NCBI GenBank assembly: GCA_030606385.1
Contig: JAUWGN010000071.1
Coordinates: 1-6,289 of the forward strand
Source: Dehalococcoidia bacterium
GTDB lineage: Bacteria > Chloroflexota > Dehalococcoidia > GIF9 > AB-539-J10
Direction of reading: 5' to 3'
Length of the DNA stretch: 6,289 nt
Shown here in pieces: positions 1 through 5,883 of the stretch; within the stretch, counting starts at the first letter, position 1; the number at the start of each line of letters is the position of its first letter. The notes beneath the pieces are model-generated. The model saw only the letters and a program-made list of their open reading frames with translations, was not told the DNA's origin and ran no database searches. The translations under genes and the position numbers were made by a program.

Positions 1-1
1 T

Positions 2-70
2 AGGGCTGTATGGCGTAGGAAGAGGCAAGGCAATTTCCGGGATATAGATTACTGGAAAATAATTGAATAA
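2..70 (+). CDS. possible C-terminal tail of an upstream gene (partial)
   Basis: Reading frame 2 is open from the window edge for 22 codons and ends at TAA (68-70). The last residues read NFRDIDYWKIIE. The other two + frames are interrupted by stops within this stretch. The stop lies 20 nt before the thiolase ATG, with that gene's Shine-Dalgarno site between them, as expected for a preceding gene of the same operon. The tail is too short to assign to a family, and a chance open frame of this length is quite possible. Confidence 0.35.
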   Translation, partial: RAVWRRKRQGNFRDIDYWKIIE

Positions 71-75
71 CAGAG

Positions 76-84
76 AGGAGGTGA
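76..84 (+). promoter_or_regulatory. strong ribosome binding site of the thiolase gene
   Basis: AGGAGGTGA is a near-perfect complement of the 16S rRNA 3' end, 6 nt before ATG 91. It fixes the start and indicates a host that relies on strong Shine-Dalgarno sites. No convincing -35/-10 promoter is visible in positions 1-75, which agrees with transcription entering from upstream. Confidence 0.85.
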
Positions 85-90
85 CAAGAC

Positions 91-1254
91 ATGGGAAGAG
101 CAGTTGCAGTTGTTGGAACAGGTCAAACGAAGCATGGTAGAAGAGAGGATTTAAGTTATCCCGATTTGGTCAGGGAGGCAGTGAAGAAGGTATTTGAGGA
201 TGCGGGAATAACTCCCAACGATGTCGATGGCGTGGTTTATGGTAGCATGCCCTCTATGATGGAGGGGGTTGCCTACAACCACTTTTACTTTGCTGATGCC
301 CTGCGTGTAGTGGGTAAGCCATTATTGAGGACGGAGACCTGCGGTTCTACCGGGCAATCTGTAGCCCACACAGCTATTCACTGGGTTGCCTCGGGAATGG
401 CGGATGTTGTCTTGGCTATTGCTTCGGAGAAAGAGAATGAGGGCGATGCACAAGCAACTATGATGACAATCCTTGAACCATTCCTAATGGTGACAATTGG
501 TGGTGCTCCCATAGCCTTCTCGTTACAATCCCGTGAATGGATGGGATATTATCATATTGATGAGGACAAGGCCAGGGAGGCTGCATCAATAGTATCGGTA
601 GATTCCCACGATGGCGGCCTTGCTAATCCCTTTGCCCACATCAGAGTGAAGCTCAGTAAAGAAGATGTTACGACCGCCCCGATTATCACCTATCCCGTTC
701 GATTTTATGATGTTTGTCCTATATCGGATGGCGCTTGTGCGGTGATCTTTGCCTCAGAGGAAAAGGCCAAGAAAATTTGCAAGAAGCCTGCCTGGGTCAA
801 GGGAATAGGTTTCAGAGGTGAAGAATATTTTATGGGTGATAGTAATAAGGCGGTGTGGCAAAGTACCATTGAGGCATCTAAGGAAGCCTATAAGGAGGCA
901 GGTATCACTAACCCTCTAAAGGAGCTAGATGTAGCCGAGGTATATAATCCCTTTAGTTACCAGCAATTGATGTTTTTGGAATGTTTGGGGTTGTGTCCTC
1001 CCGGAGAGGCTCCTGACTATGTAATTAAAGGCACATTTTCGCCCGGTGGTGAGCTCCCCTGTGACCCCTCAGGCGGTGTTCTTTGTACCAATCCCATTGG
1101 TGCTGCTGGGCTTATCAGGGTAGCTGAGGCAGCATTGCAAGTTACTGGCAAGGCTGGAGAACATCAAGTTGAAGGGGCAAAACTAGCCCTTTCTCATGCT
1201 ATGGGAGGCGCCATGCAATTTAATGGGGTAACGATACTTGGCTCAGAACTATAG
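91..1254 (+). CDS. thiolase-superfamily protein (SCP2/Ltp2/BbsB-like), DUF35-partnered
   Basis: A 387-residue cytoplasmic enzyme of the non-decarboxylating thiolase fold, expected to cleave (or form) a C-C bond in a CoA thioester. It opens with AVAVVGTGQTKHG. The nucleophile region ETCGSTGQS places Cys84 where thiolases carry the acylated cysteine. The conserved block DVCPISDGACAVIFAS spans 207-222, and the C-terminal Gly-rich loop is at 325-340. Several classical catalytic positions differ: the GHPxG histidine is Asn334 (CTNPIGAAG), the HDxF/NEAF motif is YNPF (285-288), and the final Cys-containing CxGG loop reads HAMGG (369-373), with Ala370 at the Cys position. The next gene is a DUF35 protein 16 nt downstream. 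Known thiolase-DUF35 pairs include Ltp2-ChsH2, BbsB-BbsA and the archaeal thiolase/HMG-CoA synthase complex. The family call is firm; thiolysis versus retro-aldol cleavage, and the substrate, are not decided by the sequence. Confidence 0.9.
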   Translation: MGRAVAVVGTGQTKHGRREDLSYPDLVREAVKKVFEDAGITPNDVDGVVYGSMPSMMEGVAYNHFYFADALRVVGKPLLRTETCGSTGQSVAHTAIHWVASGMADVVLAIASEKENEGDAQATMMTILEPFLMVTIGGAPIAFSLQSREWMGYYHIDEDKAREAASIVSVDSHDGGLANPFAHIRVKLSKEDVTTAPIITYPVRFYDVCPISDGACAVIFASEEKAKKICKKPAWVKGIGFRGEEYFMGDSNKAVWQSTIEASKEAYKEAGITNPLKELDVAEVYNPFSYQQLMFLECLGLCPPGEAPDYVIKGTFSPGGELPCDPSGGVLCTNPIGAAGLIRVAEAALQVTGKAGEHQVEGAKLALSHAMGGAMQFNGVTILGSEL

Positions 1255-1257
1255 AAA

Positions 1258-1264
1258 AAGGAGG
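1258..1264 (+). promoter_or_regulatory. ribosome binding site of the DUF35 gene
   Basis: AAGGAGG begins just after the thiolase stop codon (1252-1254) and ends 6 nt before ATG 1271. The tight spacing supports co-translation of the thiolase and its DUF35 partner from one mRNA. Confidence 0.85.
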
Positions 1265-1270
1265 ACTTAG

Positions 1271-1795
1271 ATGGCAGAGAAGTATAAAGTAGATAAAGAC
1301 CTGGTTAGGATGGAGATAGTGGATTTTGCGTTCCCCGAAAAGGAATATAGGACAAGTAGACATGACACGGTCCTTCCCTATAATTGGTCTCTGGGTCCAA
1401 CGTGGACTAGGTTCTTTGATGGCTTAAAGGAGGAGAAAATACTTGGCACCAGGTGCAAAAAGTGCAATAAAGTTCTCGTTCCGGCAAGGACATTTTGCCC
1501 CATTTGTTATGAAGATATGGAGGAATGGGTTGAGCTTCCCCAGGAAGGCAGTATAGAGACGTGGTGTCTTGTTAACTATAAATATTACGGGCAAATCAAG
1601 AAACCTCCATATATAATAGCGCAAATACGCCTGGATAAATCCAATTGTAGCCTGACGCATTTTATTGGCGGACTTAACTTATCTGACCCTGACAAGGTGA
1701 GAAACAAAATGAAGACTGTGTCGAGGGTTAAGGCCGTATGGAGTAAAGAGAAACATGCTGATATCTATGATATCGCCTATTTCAAGCCTGTTTAA
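1271..1795 (+). CDS. DUF35 zinc-ribbon / OB-fold protein, thiolase partner
   Basis: A 174-residue protein with the classic DUF35 layout. An N-terminal extension (about 1-45) is followed by a helical lead-in, LGPTWTRFFDGLKEEKI, then a rubredoxin-like zinc ribbon with four cysteines (C62, C65, C76, C79; CxxC-x10-CxxC), then an OB-fold region (about 90-174). The family has no enzyme activity of its own. In solved complexes it sits on a thiolase-fold partner and helps shape or channel the acyl-CoA site. Here it stands alone, not fused to MaoC as in mycobacterial ChsH2, and directly follows the thiolase as BbsA accompanies BbsB. It is therefore expected to form a stable complex with the 91-1254 product. 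The charged, Tyr-rich N-terminal ~45 residues may be a docking arm; that is inference. All four zinc ligands are present and nothing looks truncated. Confidence 0.92.
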   Translation: MAEKYKVDKDLVRMEIVDFAFPEKEYRTSRHDTVLPYNWSLGPTWTRFFDGLKEEKILGTRCKKCNKVLVPARTFCPICYEDMEEWVELPQEGSIETWCLVNYKYYGQIKKPPYIIAQIRLDKSNCSLTHFIGGLNLSDPDKVRNKMKTVSRVKAVWSKEKHADIYDIAYFKPV

Positions 1796-1815
1796 GTAAA
1801 GCACGGGGTTGACTG

Positions 1816-1830
1816 CTCCTGTTAAAGGAG
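1816..1830 (+). promoter_or_regulatory. small hairpin covering the maoC Shine-Dalgarno site
   Basis: CTCCT (1816-1820) and AGGAG (1826-1830) are perfect complements around the loop GTTAA. The 3' arm is the Shine-Dalgarno core of the MaoC gene (ATG 1844). A 5-bp stem is weak on its own and could arise simply because an SD pairs with any CTCCT. It could lower initiation on the MaoC gene relative to its neighbours. Confidence 0.35.
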
Positions 1831-1843
1831 AGGAAACATAGAT

Positions 1844-2296
1844 ATGTGGAAGGGCAAGAAATATTTCGATGATTTTGAAATTGGTGACAAACTGGGGCCA
1901 ACGAGGGCAAGAACGGTCACTGAGACTGATATTGTGAATTTTGCTTCTCTGACTGGCGATTGGTTTCAGCTTCACACCGATGTGGAATTTGCCAACAAGA
2001 GCATGTTTGGGGAGAGGATAGCTCATGGAATGCTGGTGCTCTCTATAGCCTCGGCGCTGGCACCCCCTTATGATCTGGCGTTTCTTGCTTTTTACGGCAT
2101 AGATAGGGTTAGATTTACTGCACCGGTGAAGATTGGTGACACGATTCACGTAGAAGCAGAAGTAATTGACAAAAAGGAAAAGGAAGGAAATAGCGGCACT
2201 GTCACCTTGAGATCCTATGTTAAAAACCAAAGGGATGAAAATGTGACTGTTTGGGATGCCAAGGTGTTACTTGCCAAGTCTGAAAAGGCAGCTTGA
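1844..2296 (+). CDS. MaoC-like hot-dog-fold enoyl-CoA hydratase/dehydratase
   Basis: A 150-residue single hot-dog-domain protein, the usual size for a one-domain (R)-hydratase that works as a dimer. Recognisable blocks are the N-terminal KYFDDFEIGDKLGP, the hydratase motif around TGDWFQLHTD (37-46) that keeps the catalytic Asp39 and His44, the FGERIAHGML helix (55-64) and the DRVRFTAPVKIGDTI strand (87-101). The family motif usually reads GDxNPxH; here the Asn-Pro pair is Phe41-Gln42, which may reshape the acyl pocket while leaving the catalytic pair intact. Expected role: adding water across the double bond made by the acyl-CoA dehydrogenases encoded next, giving a 3-hydroxyacyl-CoA for the thiolase/DUF35 complex. 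It could also act in the dehydration direction. ATG 1844 is chosen because AAAGGAG (1824-1830) precedes it and the family N-terminus starts there. Confidence 0.9.
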   Translation: MWKGKKYFDDFEIGDKLGPTRARTVTETDIVNFASLTGDWFQLHTDVEFANKSMFGERIAHGMLVLSIASALAPPYDLAFLAFYGIDRVRFTAPVKIGDTIHVEAEVIDKKEKEGNSGTVTLRSYVKNQRDENVTVWDAKVLLAKSEKAA

Positions 2297-2303
2297 ATCT
2301 ATT

Positions 2304-2318
2304 ATGGTAGAACACCAT
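2304..2318 (+). promoter_or_regulatory. short hairpin in the maoC-dehydrogenase gap
   Basis: ATGGT (2304-2308) and ACCAT (2314-2318) are perfect inverted repeats around a 5-nt loop in the 68-nt gap between the MaoC gene and the first acyl-CoA dehydrogenase. No U-tract follows, so it is not a standard terminator. At most it may be an mRNA processing or stability element. Confidence 0.25.
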
Positions 2319-2353
2319 TCATGTTTTGAGACACCGAGTTGACCTTCAATCAC

Positions 2354-2362
2354 AGGAGGTGG
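2354..2362 (+). promoter_or_regulatory. ribosome binding site that decides the first dehydrogenase start
   Basis: AGGAGGTGG lies 2 nt before ATG 2365 and is a strong anti-16S match (GGAGG core ends at 2359, 5 nt from the start). The frame stays open upstream to an ATG at 2326, but that start lacks a comparable site and would add 13 residues that are not family-like. Confidence 0.85.
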
Positions 2363-2364
2363 CG

Positions 2365-3543
2365 ATGGATTTTAGTTTTACCGAGGAAGAGGAAGCTTTC
2401 AGGAAGGAGGTTCACGATTGGATTAAGAAGGAGACACCACAGCGATGGTTCGAACTTGATCCGTTGTTCTGGGAAGAGACTGATGAATCTTGGGCTATTT
2501 CTCGTGAGTTCCAGCAAAAATTGGGACGGAAAGGTTGGTTAGCACCAGCATACCCTAAGCAATATGGCGGCTCAGACATGAGCCACATGAAGCGGCTCAT
2601 CCTTGCCGAAGAACTAGGCTACAATAAGGCACCAGTAGGCATAGAAATGGAGGTCGCAGTAAATTGGGTAGGACCTGACCTCCTGCTCTTTGGAAGTGAA
2701 GAGCAGAAGCAAAAGTATGCTACTGGCATAGCGAAGGGTGATTTGGTAATTTGCCTCGGTTATAGCGAGCCCAATGCTGGTTCCGACCTCGCCTCGCTGC
2801 AAACCACCGCTGTACAGGAAAATGATGAATTTGTAATCAATGGCAATAAGATCTGGACCAGCTACGCCCATTATGCTGACTATTGCTGGCTTGCCGCCAG
2901 AACTGACCCCAATGCCCCCAGAAAATATGATGGAATCAGCATGTTTGTTGTTGATATGAAGACCCCTGGAATCACGATACATCCCTTGATAAATCTCATG
3001 AATCGTCACTCGTTTAACGAGGTCTTCTTTGACAATGTGCGCATCCCTAAAGAAAACCTGGTAGGGAAGAAAAACAATGGCTGGTATGAATTGATGATAG
3101 CCCTAGATTCCGAGCGCTCTCTCATCGGCACGGCCGCAACATTTCAACGACTTTTAGAAGACCTACTGGAATATGCCAAGGAAAGGAAGTGTCATAAAGA
3201 CCCTATAATTCGACAGAAGTTAGCAGAAATGGCAGTGGAGATTGAAGTCAGCCGCATGATGTGTTATCGCATTGCCTGGATGTTCAGTAGGGATCTCCAC
3301 CCTAGCTATGAATCTTCCATGTCAATGGTATTTACTAGCGAGCTATTAAGACGCCTAGCGGACGTAGGAATGGATATTGCTGGACCTTATGGGCAACTGG
3401 AGAGAGATTCTAAATGGGCTGTTCTCCAGGGCAGGATAGAAAGGTTGTGTCTAAACTGCCTCTCCATAGGAGTTGGTGGTGGCAGCAACGAGATCCAACG
3501 CAACATTATCGCTCAAAGGGGATTGGGATTACCCCGGAAGTAG
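2365..3543 (+). CDS. acyl-CoA dehydrogenase, catalytic-type subunit (FadE29/ChsE2-like)
   Basis: A 392-residue FAD-dependent acyl-CoA dehydrogenase that introduces an alpha,beta double bond into an acyl-CoA. It starts with the family-like MDFSFTEEEEAFRKEV. The flavin/substrate motif GYSEPNAGSD (132-141), NKIWTS (161-166) and the C-terminal signature SNEIQRNIIAQRGLGLPR (374-391) are all clear. The MCAD-type catalytic Glu of the C-terminal YEGT loop is absent (Gly372). Instead a Glu-Arg pair, E250-R251 (LDSERS), falls on helix G where isovaleryl-CoA and long-chain dehydrogenases place their catalytic Glu. ChsE1-ChsE2 of the cholesterol pathway uses a similar arrangement in one subunit. A second, different dehydrogenase follows after 50 nt, so this gene is best read as the catalytic half of a heteromeric enzyme. 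The length is normal and the frame is intact. Confidence 0.93.
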   Translation: MDFSFTEEEEAFRKEVHDWIKKETPQRWFELDPLFWEETDESWAISREFQQKLGRKGWLAPAYPKQYGGSDMSHMKRLILAEELGYNKAPVGIEMEVAVNWVGPDLLLFGSEEQKQKYATGIAKGDLVICLGYSEPNAGSDLASLQTTAVQENDEFVINGNKIWTSYAHYADYCWLAARTDPNAPRKYDGISMFVVDMKTPGITIHPLINLMNRHSFNEVFFDNVRIPKENLVGKKNNGWYELMIALDSERSLIGTAATFQRLLEDLLEYAKERKCHKDPIIRQKLAEMAVEIEVSRMMCYRIAWMFSRDLHPSYESSMSMVFTSELLRRLADVGMDIAGPYGQLERDSKWAVLQGRIERLCLNCLSIGVGGGSNEIQRNIIAQRGLGLPRK

Positions 3544-3580
3544 TCAAGCATGTAGAAAATGGCTTAGGCGAGCATAAAAT

Positions 3581-3587
3581 AGGGGGT
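3581..3587 (+). promoter_or_regulatory. ribosome binding site that decides the second dehydrogenase start
   Basis: AGGGGGT precedes ATG 3594 by 6 nt. The same frame is open back to 3414, inside the preceding gene, but those 60 extra residues (Arg/Trp/Gln-rich) are an out-of-frame reading of the upstream dehydrogenase, whereas MDIGLSEEQEILK at 3594 is a textbook family N-terminus. Confidence 0.75.
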
Positions 3588-3593
3588 AAGAGA

Positions 3594-4727
3594 ATGGATA
3601 TTGGTTTAAGCGAAGAGCAGGAGATATTAAAAACAGCAGCGCGTGATTTTCTCACCAAGGAGTGCCCCAAGAAACTGGTAAAAGAACTAGATGAGAGTGA
3701 CAAGGGTTATTCACTTGAGTTGTGGCGGAAGATGGCAGAGCTTGGGTGGATGGGGCTGGTCTTTCCTGAAGAATATGATGGTGGTGGTGGTACTTTCCTG
3801 GATCTGGTGGTTCTTCTTGACGAGATGGGATATAACATTTTACCCGGCCCATTTTTTTCCACCATAGTCCTTGGTGGATTGCCCATTTTGAAGGCTGGTA
3901 GTGAAGAGCAGAAGAGGAAATTTTTGCCTCGGATTGCCAGAGGAGAGCTAATTCTCACCATGGCATTGACTGAGCCTTCTGCCAGCTATGATGCATCCTC
4001 TATCACAGTCAAAGCTTCCCCTCGGAATGGTGACTATAGCATCAATGGCACTAAGCTTTTTGTTACTGATGCTAATGTCGCGGATTACCTCTTATGTGTG
4101 GCTAGGACAAAGGAGACAGCAAACCCTAAGACGGGCATCACTATTTTTGTGGTTGATGCCAAAAACCCGGGGATCAAATGCACTCTCCTTAAGACGCTGG
4201 CACGTGACAAACAGAATGAGGTTGTCTTTGATAACGTAAGTGTACCGAAGGAGAGTATATTAGGTGATGTGGACCAGGGCTGGCCTGTGATACAGGATAC
4301 TTTGGAAAAGGCTGCTGTGGCCAAATGTGCTGAGATGATTGGTGGTGCTCAAGCTACATTAGAGATGGCTGTTAACTATGCTAAGGAAAGGATTCAATTT
4401 AATCGTCCTATCGGTACTTTTCAGGCTGTTCAGCATTACTGTGCCAACATGGTGGCAGATGTTGATGGTGCACGGTACATCACCTATAAGGCAGCTTGGG
4501 AACTCAATGAAGGTCTTCCTGCCACCAAGAGTGTGGCTATAGCCAAGGCCTGGGTAGGTGATGCTTATCAACGAGTAACTATCTTGGGACATCAGATCTT
4601 TGGGGGGATTGGTTTCACCATGGATCATGATATGCATCTCTACTACAGGAGGGCGAAGGCAGGAGCGATGGCCTTTGGCAATAGCAACTTCCATCGTGAA
4701 ATTGTAGCTAGGGAATTAGGCCTTTAG
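3594..4727 (+). CDS. acyl-CoA dehydrogenase, apparently non-catalytic partner (FadE28/ChsE1-like)
   Basis: A 377-residue acyl-CoA dehydrogenase-fold protein. It has the N-terminal helical domain, the middle beta domain with TEPSASYD (126-133) in place of the usual TEPxAGSD, and the C-terminal segment HQIFGGIGFT (333-342) followed by YRRAKAGAMAFGN (351-363). Both known catalytic-base positions are occupied by other residues. Aligning YRRAKA...VARE with the MCAD-type C-terminus puts Phe361 at the Glu position. Counting back from the shared YAKER block puts Val242 where the preceding gene has Glu250. This matches the FadE28/ChsE1 type of subunit, which completes the FAD site and active-site cleft of a partner in an alpha2beta2 enzyme. 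It is the last gene of the operon; no clear terminator follows. Activity on its own cannot be excluded. A GGT run encodes Gly63-Gly66. Confidence 0.9.
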   Translation: MDIGLSEEQEILKTAARDFLTKECPKKLVKELDESDKGYSLELWRKMAELGWMGLVFPEEYDGGGGTFLDLVVLLDEMGYNILPGPFFSTIVLGGLPILKAGSEEQKRKFLPRIARGELILTMALTEPSASYDASSITVKASPRNGDYSINGTKLFVTDANVADYLLCVARTKETANPKTGITIFVVDAKNPGIKCTLLKTLARDKQNEVVFDNVSVPKESILGDVDQGWPVIQDTLEKAAVAKCAEMIGGAQATLEMAVNYAKERIQFNRPIGTFQAVQHYCANMVADVDGARYITYKAAWELNEGLPATKSVAIAKAWVGDAYQRVTILGHQIFGGIGFTMDHDMHLYYRRAKAGAMAFGNSNFHREIVARELGL

Positions 4728-4920
4728 CTTATTGTACTAATTTGCCTTTTCTATCCTGCTGCAACCTCACCTCACTTCCTCATCTTAGTGATAAATAGAC
4801 CGCGTATTACTCCCTTTCGGTTACGCTTTAGGTTTCAATTCGAAGGTTTCCCTATCCTAACAGCGAGGTATATAATTACAGCGACTTCATGCTGCCCACC
4901 GGTTAGCTATCGAATGAACT
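4728..4920 (+). other. intergenic stretch without recognisable gene
   Basis: This stretch follows the dehydrogenase operon. No protein with family-like sequence, no tRNA-like fold and no GC-rich hairpin with a T-run was found. A weak GCGTA (4802-4806) / TACGC (4822-4826) inverted repeat with a 15-nt loop is present. Base composition turns C/T-rich compared with the coding regions, as expected of non-coding or decayed DNA. Confidence 0.5.
4847..4876 (+). promoter_or_regulatory. possible promoter with a TATAAT -10 box
   Basis: TATAAT at 4871-4876 is a perfect -10 consensus. The only upstream partner is a poor TTTCCC (4847-4852) at an 18-nt spacing, and there is no extended TGn. If real, it would drive the MaoC remnant and the class II aldolase with a leader of about 260 nt. 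In AT-rich DNA a lone TATAAT is weak evidence. Confidence 0.3.
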
Positions 4921-5151
4921 TTGAGGATGTGCAGGAAACTAGACAATGAAACCATTGAAGAACTCTTTCAAGGGAAAAAACTACGGCTTCGGGACAACAA
5001 GAGGTGTTTTGCTGATTTTGAAGTTGGTGATAAGTTCGGCCAAGCAGGGCGAGGACGGCCACCGAGACTGATATTTGAGTTTTACTCCTCCAGCGAGGAT
5101 TGGTTTTAACTTTACACCGATGTAGAATTTACCAGAGAAAACATGTATGCG
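4921..5151 (+). pseudogene. decayed MaoC-family hydratase remnant
   Basis: From about 4996 the DNA aligns with the N-terminal third of the intact MaoC gene of this window (1844-2296). CFADFEVGDKFG (5005-5040) matches YFDDFEIGDKLG. A one-base loss then shifts the frame; adding one base restores a GPSRARTATETDI reading against GPTRARTVTETDI. Further single-base losses near 5070-5095 bring the frame back at DWF (5098-5106). TAA (5107-5109) then stands where the intact gene has a Gln codon. After the stop, LYTDVEFTRENMY matches LHTDVEFANKSMF. The final two thirds of a MaoC protein are missing. Positions 4921-4995 form an open frame (alternative start TTG 4921; contains ETIEELFQGKK) that may be an original N-terminus or unrelated. 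It is either a decayed local duplicate or a relic of another MaoC gene replaced by the aldolase. Confidence 0.75.
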
Positions 5152-5793
5152 AAAGAAATCAACAAATTGAAAACGGACATAGTAGAAGCCGGTAAGAAAA
5201 TGTTGCATAAAGGTCTTGTAATTGGCACGTCGGGGAATATTAGCATTAGAATTTCAGGCGAAGATAGAATCCTAATTACTCCAAGCAGTGTAGAATACGA
5301 TAAGATTGAGATTGATGATATTTTGGTAGTGGATTTGGAAAAGAATGTCCTGGACGGAGAACGAAGTCCATCTGTGGAAACTGACATGCATATCGGGATT
5401 TACACAACTAGACCAGATATTGGGACGATAGTTCATACCCATTCCGTATATGCCACTGCAATTGCATCATTGGGAAAAACAATTCCACCTTTCCTCGATG
5501 AGATGGTGCTTATGATTGGTGGCGAGATAGAAGTCGCAGAGTACGGTATGCCAGGTAGCAAGGAATTAGCACAAAATGCAGTAAGAGCCCTGGGGAAGAA
5601 GAATGCAGTTCTTTTAGCAAATCATGGCTCTTTGTGTTGTGGGAAAAATCTGGAAAAGGCATTTGAGACCGCTGAGTTGGTTGAAAGAGTAGCAAAAATA
5701 TTCATACTGTCTTCACTCCTTGGCAAACCGAAAAGTCTTCCACAGGAAGCTCTAGAATTGGAGCAGAAAATATTTGAAATGCTGATCAAATAG
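5143..5793 (+). CDS. class II (zinc-dependent) aldolase / FucA-AraD family
   Basis: A 216-residue protein, almost exactly the length of L-fuculose-1-phosphate aldolase. Visible family elements are AGKKMLHKGLVIGTSGNIS (16-34) with the phosphate-binding GTSGN loop, TPSS (46-49), SPSVETDMH (75-83) carrying the catalytic/zinc Glu79, the zinc ligands His98 and His100 in VHTHSVYA, and His161 in ANHGSL. The set Glu + three His is complete, so an active metalloenzyme on a sugar phosphate is likely: aldol cleavage to a triose phosphate plus aldehyde, or the related dehydratase, decarboxylase or epimerase reactions. The subfamily (FucA, MtnB, OtnC, AraD) cannot be settled here. No strong Shine-Dalgarno site precedes ATG 5143 (only CCAGAGAAAAC), unlike most of its neighbours, and that ATG lies inside the MaoC remnant. 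No upstream ATG, GTG or TTG exists in frame after the TAA at 5107. Its link to the upstream CoA operon is unclear. Confidence 0.92.
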   Translation: MYAKEINKLKTDIVEAGKKMLHKGLVIGTSGNISIRISGEDRILITPSSVEYDKIEIDDILVVDLEKNVLDGERSPSVETDMHIGIYTTRPDIGTIVHTHSVYATAIASLGKTIPPFLDEMVLMIGGEIEVAEYGMPGSKELAQNAVRALGKKNAVLLANHGSLCCGKNLEKAFETAELVERVAKIFILSSLLGKPKSLPQEALELEQKIFEMLIK

Positions 5794-5883
5794 ATTTTCG
5801 AATAAATAGACGATTGGCTATCTTACTATCGTTTTGGCTCCACCCCGCAAAGCAGCACACATGACCATAGCAATACTGCACAG

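Noticed and set aside
1679..2230. Long minus-strand open frame (183 codons) opposite the DUF35 and MaoC genes
   Set aside because: It lies antisense to two well-supported genes, has low-complexity non-family sequence and no ribosome site. Its resemblance to the minus-strand frame at 4981-5208 only reflects the MaoC duplication on the + strand.
2326..2364. Upstream ATG for the first acyl-CoA dehydrogenase
   Set aside because: It adds 13 residues unlike the family and bypasses the strong AGGAGGTGG site placed just before ATG 2365.
2614..3009. Minus-strand open frame of 131 codons inside the first dehydrogenase
   Set aside because: It is fully antisense to a conserved coding region, with no family resemblance and no ribosome site.
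3414..3593. Upstream extension of the second acyl-CoA dehydrogenase into the first one
   Set aside because: The 60 added residues are an out-of-frame reading of the preceding gene. The family N-terminus and a ribosome site mark ATG 3594.
3779..3791. GGT trinucleotide run as a microsatellite
   Set aside because: It encodes the Gly-rich turn that acyl-CoA dehydrogenases usually have at this position, and four units are too few to be a meaningful repeat.
4802..4826. GCGTA/TACGC inverted repeat as the operon terminator
   Set aside because: The stem is only 5 bp with a 15-nt loop and no T-run follows, so it does not meet the criteria for an intrinsic terminator.
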